Assembly: GCA_017428105.1 (NCBI GenBank)
Contig: JAFRRM010000024.1
Span: 1-40,433 of the forward strand
From: Lachnospiraceae bacterium
GTDB taxonomy: Bacteria > Bacillota > Clostridia > Lachnospirales > Lachnospiraceae
Direction: 5' to 3'
DNA length: 40,433 nucleotides
Shown: in pieces, positions 14,377 through 23,000 of the stretch
How the letters are laid out: every line of letters starts with the position of its first letter
Position numbering within the stretch: position 1 is the first letter of the stretch
Position numbers and translations under genes: made by a program
The notes under the pieces: model-generated
Told to the model about the DNA's origin: nothing
Database searches by the model: none
What the model saw: only the letters and a program-made list of their open reading frames with translations

Positions 14377-16749
14377 TCAGTTGAAATATTCTTCCGCGTA
14401 CCGGTTGTAGAGATACAGCGCCCGGGCCAGGTTCTTCTGCGCGGCGTTGCTGCTGTTGATCACGGCGTTCGCCCAGCTCAGCGCGGCGAATTTGAAGGTG
14501 TAGGTCTTGCCGGACGCCGGGACTTTGACGATGAACATCTTGTCGAGGTCCACGGCGGCGATGTCCGGAATGCTGACGTAATATTTATTATCGCTGACCT
14601 TGACGACCGTGTAGGCTTTGCCGTTCCCGTCCTTGGCGGTGACTTTTTTGGAGAAATTGATGCGGATCTCCGTATTGCCTTCCAGGTTCAGGGAGAAGTT
14701 CTGATAGCCCGTGGCTTCCTGCGCGCCGGTCGGAACGACACGGTTCAGGGACGTATCGGCCGTGACGGCGGCGGCTTCCGCCGCCAGGTAATCGTTCGGA
14801 TTCGCGTGGTTGTTCAGATTGAAGTTGAAGTACTCCTGGGCGGCGCCGCCGAAACGGAGGAGGGCTTTGGCCAGGTTGATGCTCTTCTGGCTGCCGGAAC
14901 CGGAAATGGTCAGGTTGCACCAGTCGGCCACGCAGAAATCGAGCGCGTTGCCTTCCACCTGATGGCCGCTTCGGAGCATTTCCACCGGCGCGCCGCTCGC
15001 GTAGGATACGGTCAGCGTGACCGGGCAGGTCATCTCCTTCATGGCGACGTTCTTATAAGAGAGTTTGAAACGGCCCGTGTCGGCGTTGTAGCCGTGCGCC
15101 TTGTCGCGGATCAGTTCAAAGTTGAGGGTGGACGTCTTCTGTCCGTGGAAGACCAGCCTGGCCGTGGCGGCGCTTTCCGGCGGCGTGAAGAAGAAATGGA
15201 TGCCCAGTTTGCCTTCCAGCTCCAGGGTCATGCCGTTGATCTGGACCCATTCTCCGGTGCGGACGGCGGTCTGACTGTCCGTGCGGAGACAGTAGTCTGC
15301 GGATAAATACTGAACGTACGCCAGGCCGAGATCATCCGTGTTTTGTGATCTGGTGCCGCCGGTATAGGCCGTCATCAGGTTCGGACATTTATTGATGGCC
15401 AGCAGCTCCAGATCATTGCCGTAACAGTACAGTCTCTCCAGTACAGTGTTCCGGGTCACGTTCAGCTCCGTCAGATCGTTGTTCTCGCAGGCAAGGAAGG
15501 TCAGCTCCGTGCAGTTGCCGACCTGCAGGGATTTCAGCATGTTTCCGCCGCACTGCAGCAGGTTCAGCGCGGTGTTGCGGCTGACATTCAGACTGAGCAG
15601 ATAGTTGCGGCGGCAGTTCAGGATCGTCAGTCCGGTGTTCTTCGTCACGTCCAGCGACGTCAGCAGGTTGTTGTTACACCACAGATTGCGCAGCAGGGTA
15701 TTATTCGTTACGTTCAGGGATCCGATCAGATTGGTTTCACAGTCCAGACATTCCAGGCTTGTGAGGGCGCTGACGTCCAGGGACGTCAGACGGTTCTCCT
15801 GGCAGTAAAGCTCGGTCAGCGCCGTATCGCCCTGCAGGTCCAGCCCTTCGAGCTGGTTGCCGTGGCAGTTCAGCAGCGACAGTTTCGGACAGTTGGTGAC
15901 GTCCAGATATATAAGGCTGCAGTTAAAGCAGCGCACGTGCGTCAATACCGGATTGTTGCTGCAGTCCAGCACTTTCAGAGCTTGGAAGCCGCAGAGATCC
16001 AGGCTGGTCAGCCGGTTGTTGGAGCAGCTCAGACTTTCCATTTGGGGGTTGTGACTGATATCGAGGTCTGTCAGCAGGTTGTAGGAACAGGCCATTTCGA
16101 ACAGTTTCGTGTTATGGCTGAGGTCCAGCGACGTCAGTTCGTTGATGCTGCACGACAGGGACCGCAGCTCCGTTGCTCCGCTCAGGTCGAGGCTCGTCAG
16201 GTCGTTTACGATACAGTTCAGATCTGTCAGATTTGCATTGTGCCTGACGTTCAGCGAGGTCAGGCTGTTGTAGGAACAGTTCAGGCATCCCAGCGCCGGA
16301 TTGGCGCTGAAGTCGAGGATCGTTATTTTGTTGTTGTCGCAGTACAGTTCCTGCAGTAACGTATTGGCGGTGAGGCTGAGGCTCGTCAGCTGGTTGTTGT
16401 TGCAGCGCAAAAATACCAGGTTGGTGTTATGGCTGACGTCCAGCGAGGTCAGGCTGTTGTAGGAACAGTTCAGTGATTTCAGGGCCGTAAAGTACTCGAT
16501 GCCTTTCAGGTTGGAAATGTTTTTGCCTCCGAGCGCCATGCTTGTCACGGCGGCCTCGGACTGACTCAGGATGCCGTCGCCGTTCGTGTCATAAGTGGCG
16601 GATACGAAGGACCGGAAATTGCTGTCCGGGAAATTGGCCGAATTGATGGCCACATCCCCCGCCGCCCGGACGGGCGCGGAAAAAAGCACCGGCAGCAGGA
16701 GGGCGAAAACAAAGGGGAGCAGGGCGAAAAAGGATCGTTCGCTTTTCAT
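14377..16749 (-). CDS. Secreted leucine-rich repeat protein with C-terminal duplicated module
   Basis: A 790-residue secreted protein. Residues 1-30 are a signal peptide ending SAPVRAA. Residues 54-65 hold an EF-hand-like calcium loop (DTNGDGILSQSE). From about 90 to 455 there are 18 leucine-rich repeats of about 21 residues, pattern LxxLxCxxNxLTSLDVSxNT, with a cysteine at the same place in each. Residues 502-790 are a module shared with the 2460-residue protein upstream. No LPXTG, SLH or dockerin motif is present, so surface attachment is unexplained. Binding of host or substrate molecules is a general property of such repeats, not shown here. AGGAGG precedes the ATG, and the gene has its own promoter and terminator. 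Confidence 0.88.
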   Translation of the reverse strand: MKSERSFFALLPFVFALLLPVLFSAPVRAAGDVAINSANFPDSNFRSFVSATYDTNGDGILSQSEAAVTSMALGGKNISNLKGIEYFTALKSLNCSYNSLTSLDVSHNTNLVFLRCNNNQLTSLSLTANTLLQELYCDNNKITILDFSANPALGCLNCSYNSLTSLNVRHNANLTDLNCIVNDLTSLDLSGATELRSLSCSINELTSLDLSHNTKLFEMACSYNLLTDLDISHNPQMESLSCSNNRLTSLDLCGFQALKVLDCSNNPVLTHVRCFNCSLIYLDVTNCPKLSLLNCHGNQLEGLDLQGDTALTELYCQENRLTSLDVSALTSLECLDCETNLIGSLNVTNNTLLRNLWCNNNLLTSLDVTKNTGLTILNCRRNYLLSLNVSRNTALNLLQCGGNMLKSLQVGNCTELTFLACENNDLTELNVTRNTVLERLYCYGNDLELLAINKCPNLMTAYTGGTRSQNTDDLGLAYVQYLSADYCLRTDSQTAVRTGEWVQINGMTLELEGKLGIHFFFTPPESAATARLVFHGQKTSTLNFELIRDKAHGYNADTGRFKLSYKNVAMKEMTCPVTLTVSYASGAPVEMLRSGHQVEGNALDFCVADWCNLTISGSGSQKSINLAKALLRFGGAAQEYFNFNLNNHANPNDYLAAEAAAVTADTSLNRVVPTGAQEATGYQNFSLNLEGNTEIRINFSKKVTAKDGNGKAYTVVKVSDNKYYVSIPDIAAVDLDKMFIVKVPASGKTYTFKFAALSWANAVINSSNAAQKNLARALYLYNRYAEEYFN

Positions 16750-16808
16750 GGAAATACCTCCTTCGAATGCTGTTTTCTGATGCGGGCACGATGATCTTTC
16801 TGCTGATC

Positions 16809-16837
16809 AGTTTACTGAATCCTGTTTTCCGTGTCAA
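16809..16837 (-). promoter_or_regulatory. Promoter of the leucine-rich repeat gene
   Basis: On the minus strand TTGACA (16837-16832) is followed after 17 bases by TAAACT (16814-16809). The start codon is 60 bases downstream. The -35 box is perfect and the -10 box matches four of six bases. Confidence 0.65.
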
Positions 16838-16941
16838 TTCTTTTTGAGCGGCCGCCTGCTTTCCGGACTGCAGCGCGGGCTGTTTTCCGGCCTCTTGAGA
16901 CAGTGTTTCCGGCGCAGCGCCGGTCTTGGCGGGAAACAAAG

Positions 16942-16970
16942 AAAAAGACCGGCCGGGAATACCCGGCCGG
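16942..16970 (-). terminator. Terminator of the 2460-residue protein gene
   Basis: On the minus strand the arms CCGGCCGGG and CCCGGCCGG enclose a 4-base loop and are followed by TCTTTTTC. It lies 42 bases after the stop codon. The arms are identical to those of the terminator at 14301. Confidence 0.85.
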
Positions 16971-17011
16971 CCCTTTGGGGTCGTCTTCCGTTCCGGAAGA
17001 TCAGGGGGCGG

Positions 17012-20000
17012 TCAGTGGGCGAAGTAGTTCGCCGCCGCCTGGTTGTAAATGTACAGCGCCCGGGCCAGGTTCGCCGTCGCTTCGCTGCTGCTGCTGAAGA
17101 TCGCGTTCGCGTAGCTCAGCGCGGAGAACCGGAACTCGAAGTTCGGGCTGGTCTTCGGGACGTTGATGATGAACATCTTGTCCAGATCCTTGGCCGCGAT
17201 ATTCGGGATGCTGACGTAATACTTGGAACCGCTCTTAACGACCGTGTAGGCTTTGCCGTTCTCGTCGCAGGCCGTGACCTTCTTGGAGAAGTAGATGCGC
17301 AGCTGCGTGTCACCTTCGAGGTTCAGGGAGAAGTTCTGGTAGCCGGCGGTCTGGCCTTCCGGAACCACGCGGGTCAGCGCGGGATCGGGCTCCAGGGCAG
17401 CGGCTTCGTCCGCCAGGTAGTTCTCGGGGTTCGCGAACTCTTCCAGGTTGAAGCTGAAGTAGTTCTGCGCGGCACCGCCGAAGTGCAGGAGGGCCTTGGC
17501 CATCCGCAGACTCTTCTCATTCGTGCTGGAGGCGATGATCGCGTTCGCCCAGTCGACCACACGGTAGTCGAAGGAGGTGCCGACCGACTGGCCGGTGCTG
17601 ACGCGGATCATCTCCAGCGCGCTGCCGTCCGCATCAAAGACCGACAGGGTGACCGGGCAGGTCATTTCCTTGGCGGCGATGTTGACGTAGGACAGACGGA
17701 ACTGGCCGGTGGATTCGTTGTAGCCGTGCGCGGCATCGCGGATCAGCTCGGCGGTGACCGTCGTTTCTTTCTGGCCGTGGAAGACCAGGGAGGCCGTCGC
17801 GGCGCTTTCCGGTACGGTGACGTAGAAGTGGACGCCCAGCTTGCCTTCCAGCTCCAGGGTCATGCCGTTGATCTGGACGGTCTCCGCGGGGGTCTCCGGC
17901 GTGCAGACGATGTCGGCGCGGTCGCGGATGCGGATGCGCGGGAACGGGCCTTCCGGCGCGTTGAACGTGTCGTCGTAGGAGGCTAGGCCGGTGGCGCTGA
18001 TGGCAACGCCCTCGGCGCAGTCGACCACTTCGTTCTCAGTGGTGATGTAGCCGTCGATGAACACGCGGGCCAGATCGCCGTTCTCATCCCTGACCATGAT
18101 GGTCTGGATCAGGCCGTTGACGACTTCGAAGCTGTCCACGGTGCCTTCCACGGTGACCAGCAGGCCTTCCGCGCTGCGGTCGTTCAGCTGGGCCGCGGTG
18201 ATGACGGTCGGCTCGATGGTGCCTTCGCCGATCACTTCAATGGTGTTCACCTGCAGTTCGGGCTCGCCCTGATAGAAGTCGGTGTAGCCTTCGATGTGGA
18301 CCTTGTCGCCGATCTTGTACTCGCCGGAGACGGGGAAGCAGCAGATGCCGGCGGTCTCGTCCTGCACGTAGATGCAGTCGAAGAACGCGGTGTCCTTGTC
18401 GTGGCCGGAGGCGTTGGAGGTCACGATGCCTTCGATCGCGAACTCGAAGCCGGCTTCGGTCTGCGCGCGGACCTCGGCGATCGGGCTGACTTCCAGGGTC
18501 TCGCTCTCGCGGACGGTCAGCTCCAGATCCTTGGTGTAGGTCAGCTGCAGCGTGCCTACCTGGACGACGGCCGTGACCGTGATGGTCTGGATCTTGGCGA
18601 CGTCGGGCGTGTAGGTGAAGGGCACTTCCAGCGTGCCGTTCGCGGCGATGGTGCGGGCCGCGGTATCGGTGCCGATGACCACGCTGCCGTCCATGGTGTA
18701 GGTCAGGGACGTCACGGTGACGGCCTCGGCCTCGTTGTTGAAGAGGCTGGTGGTCAGGACGACCGGTTCGTTCACGAGCGTGGGATTGGCCGCGGCCGTG
18801 AAGTCGGTGATGCCCACGGAGATGTTCTTGCCGACCCACACGGGGGCGGTGACGGCCAGGTCGCCGTCATTCTGCGTCACGCGGACGAAATAGTAGCTGT
18901 ACTCGGGAGTCAGTTCCGCGTTCAGGAGGCCGTCGGCCAGATCTTCCGCGTCGTCCCAGGTGCGGACGACGGTGCCGGAGTTGGCGATCAGTTCCACTTT
19001 CTGGATGCCGTCCGTGGCGTTGGGGTCGAAGAAGGTGACTTCGATCTGCAGCGTTTCGGGCGTTTCACCGTCCGCGAAGATCGTGCCCATCGGCTCGCCG
19101 TTCACGGTGTAGGACAGGGTCAGGTTCTTGTCTTCGGTCGCGTACAGGCGCAGGGCGCGGATGGCGTCGTACAGACCCTGTTCGCTGAAGTCGTTGGTCA
19201 GGATGACGTCACGGGCGTCGTTGGCGTTGCCCCAGCGGCCCTTGTGGTTGTCCTGGTTGTTGGTGGGGGCCACGTGCCAGCCCTTGTCCAGAGCCAGGAC
19301 GTATTCCTCGTAGCTCGGATAGTAGCCGCCGGCGCCGATCTGGCCTTCGCCGTTGCCGACTTCCACCAGGAACATGTGGGCGTCGGTCTCTGCATCCCAG
19401 TAGCTGAAATCGGTGAAGTTGCCGAAGGTCGTGCCGGGGTGGTTGAACTGGTTCAGCGAATCGCCCTTGTTGATGGTCTCATAGTAGAGCTTCATGCCGG
19501 CATCGCCCGCCTTGTTGTTCAGGGCGGCGTTGTTGCGGGACACCAGGCCGTCGCTGTCGAAGGTGTTGATGTGGCCGGGGCCGCCGGACCAGGTCATTTC
19601 AAAGCCGGCCAGCGCGATCAGCAGATCGTTCGCGTGCGCGGCGTTGAAAGAGGCGACCGTGCCCTTATACTCGTTCCACAGCGCCAGGCTGGCGGGCGTC
19701 ATGAGGGTCTTGTCGTTCAGGGCATCCGCGGGGTTCGCCGCGCTGGTGGTGTCGAAGTAGTTGGAGTGGTCCGTGAAGGCCACGAACTGGATGTTCGCTT
19801 CGAGCGGCATGGAGGAGATGTACTCCAGCGCGGTCTCCAGGGAACCGGAGCCGTCGGAGTAGGTGGTGTGGGAGTGCAGCTGGCCGAAGTACAGCTGGTA
19901 GTCGGAGCTGCCGACCGTGAAGCTCCAGGCGGTCTCGGCGTGCTTGCCGTCCGCGCGGGTCACGGTGACGGCCACGGTGGCGCGGCCCAGAGCCAGGTCT

Positions 20001-23000
20001 TCTTCGGGCCGGTAGCGCAGCACGCCGTTCTCATAGACGGCGGGAACGGCAGCCGCTTCGCCGTCGCCCTGCTGCAGGGTCATGGTGAACACGGGGGCGT
20101 CGCCCACGTTGCCGACGAGGACGGAGATCTCGGGCCGCAGTTCTTCATCGGTCTGGGCGTTCGGCGCCGGGAGCATATCCGAGAAGAACGGCTCGTCGAC
20201 GATCATCACGATCTTCTGGCCGGCGTAGGTGATGCCGTAGCTGTTGGTCGCGGTCACGTCGATCGTGAAGGAATTCACGTCGGGCTCCAGGTCGATCGCC
20301 GAAGCCGCAAGCATGAAGCTGTAGGCCTTGCCGTCGGAGGACACTTCGTACACGACGATGTCGCGGACCGTGTCGCCGACGGTGTAGGTGATGGTGATGT
20401 CGGAGACCGTTTCGGCCAGGTCGTCCAGCGTGAAGGCGACACGGAAATCCTGCTCCTTGTAGCGGAAATCCTCGCAGTCGAAGATCACGGACGGATCCTG
20501 CACGATGTCGTCATAGATCTGCGTGCCTTCCACCGGCTTATAGAAGTTGAACAGGTAGATGGCCAGGTCGTTCTTCGGGCTGTAGGTCCAACCGGAGAAG
20601 ACGCTGGAGAAATACTCGATGCAGACCGGCGTGCCGCCGTAGCTGGCTTCCTTGTTGTAGATGATGTAGCCGCCGCTCTGGGGGCTCAGGAACCACTTCG
20701 CGGTCTCCGGGATCTTGCCGTCGGGCAGCGGATCGGCGAGGAACAGCTCCTCATCGTTGTTGGTGGCCAGGTATTTGCCGTTCACTTCGAAGCCGTAGTA
20801 GCGGCCCATGTTGTTGTTGTAGTTGTTGACGCGGAACGCGTAGGCGCCGTTGCCGGGAACGGCCTGGCCGCCGATGACCTCGGTCGGGATCGCGGTCAGG
20901 GAGTAGGTCGCTTCCTTCATCAAGCCCAGGGAGGCCTCGGCGTTGGCGTTGTAGATCACGATCTGGTCGCCGTGATTCAGGACGTGGTCCCATTCGCCGT
21001 CGTCATAGTCCTCGAGCGCTTCCTCGGGATCCACCAGGTAGAACTGCAGCGCGTAGTCCGTGCTGGAGAGCTGGTTCGAATAAGGGGCGTAGCCGGAGAA
21101 GACTTCCGTGCCGTTGCGCAGGTAGGCTTCGATGTAGACCGGCAGCGCCGCGTTGTTCTTTTCGATGGTCAGCGTGCTGCTCTTGATGTACCAGGTGTGG
21201 TTCTCGTTGTTGAACGGGGAGAGGTTCCAGCCGTGGACGGTGTCGTCGTTGTAGGCCGGGTTCACGGTCAGCTCGGCGTAGGTGCCGCTCGGCCAGACGG
21301 AGATCATGCACTCGTCGGTGCCGTCGCCGTCATAGTCCGCGCTGAAGCTGTAGACATTGCCGTCCACATGGACGGTCCAGATGAGGTCCTTGGTGAAATT
21401 GACGGGCTCATTGTTCACCAGGGAGGCGGCCTGCGCCTTCAGGTACCAGTCGCCGTTCGGCTTGGAGCTGACGGCGGTGCCGTGGGTCGGGCTGTAGATC
21501 AGGACTTTGGTGCCTTCGGTCATCTGGGACAGGGAGGTGATCAGGCTGCCTTCCTCGCCGCCGCCGGAAGGGGTCTCGGGATCGGCGCCCTTCTTATAGA
21601 AGGTGAAGCCGTAGTTGTCGCGGGACACGGTCTCCGCTTTCTGGCCGTAGAGCGAGAAGGTGTTGTTGTAGTATTCCAGGTAGTAACGGCCGGTGGTCTG
21701 ATAGACCATGTCGTCCAGATACAGGAAATAGTTGAAGTCGCTGCTGTCGGGGCCGGTCAGGGTCCAGTTGGTGGAGGCCGCGCCGGTCACGACCAGGTTG
21801 CGGTAATTGCCGCTGACCACGCCGCCGAGCGTCTTGTCGCCCTGGGTGAAGGTGACGGTGCCGTCGTCATTGACGGTGACGGTCCAGACCACGGCGGTGT
21901 TGTCCGTGGTGATCACGCCTTCGACCGGCGTCAGGGATACGCCGGCGACGTTATGGCCGGAGAGGGTGTTCCCGACGGCCAGGCTGTGGGCAGCGTGATA
22001 CAGGATGACCTCATCGCCGGTGCTCAGCGTGCTGGCCAGACCGAAGGTGTCGCCCTGCGGAGTCGGAGGTTCCGGAACTTCGGCGGGGACGATGTAGATC
22101 TGCTGGGCGTAGAGGGATTCGTTGTTAATGGTGTGGTAGGCGCTCCAGTTATTATGATCGGCATACCACTCCAGGTAATAATTGCGTACCGTGTTCTTGA
22201 AATAGAAGCAGTCGGCCGTGTTGGCGGCGGACAGTTCCCACTTGTCGTTGACCGCGCCCATGGAGGTGCTGGAGTACTGCGCCTGCATGCCGAGCTTGTT
22301 GCCGGAAGCGTCCGCGAAGCTGTAGGTGCTGTCGTCATTGACGATGACGGTGAACATTTCGGTGGCGCCGTAGCCGGCCAGGAGGCCGTCCGTGATGGTG
22401 ATGTCCACACCGGCCATATAGTTGCCGGTCATCGTCTGGCTCAGGGCCTTCAGGTTGGCGGGGTTGAAGATCACGACGGTCGCGCCGTCGGTCAGCTGCG
22501 CCAGATCCGTGACCAGCGCCTGCTGCACGTCGGCCTTCACGGTGATCTCGGAAGCCAGCGTGTTGCGGAGCTGCAGGGTGCTGTTGTTGATGCCGACGGC
22601 CGCGGTGATGTCCACGGTGTCGCCGACCTTCACGTCCCACTCGCCGTCGGTCTTGCCGACCACGGCCTTATAGAGCTGGATGGTGGCGTTTTCCGAATCC
22701 TTGAAGGTGATGTTCGGGTTGGCGTAGCCGCCGTTGTTGTCGAACACTTCGGTGACTTCCAGGCCGGTCAGCTTGACGTAGGTGCAGACGTCGGCTGTGG
22801 TCAGGGCGCCGATGGTCGCGGTCTTCGCGGTCAGCGTCAGGCCGGAGGATTTCTGATAAGTGGCGCCGGAAAGCTCGGGCAGGCCGCGGTAAGTGGCGCG
22901 GGCGCCGGAAGCGATCAGGGTCTCGCCCAGGGCGATGTCGTTCGGGGCCGAGCTGAAGTACAGGTCGATGCCGCCGGTCTCATCCTGGATATAGATGTTC

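Noticed and set aside
14116..15306. Plus-strand frame of 396 codons over the HAD end and LRR protein end (and a similar one at 16844-17986)
   Set aside because: Both cross terminators and lie opposite the shared C-terminal module. Their likeness to each other follows from the likeness of the modules on the other strand.
14950..16500. Regular ~63-bp periodic DNA pattern, first taken as a possible CRISPR or satellite array
   Set aside because: The period is 21 codons of an open frame coding for leucine-rich repeats, with divergent units and no spacers.
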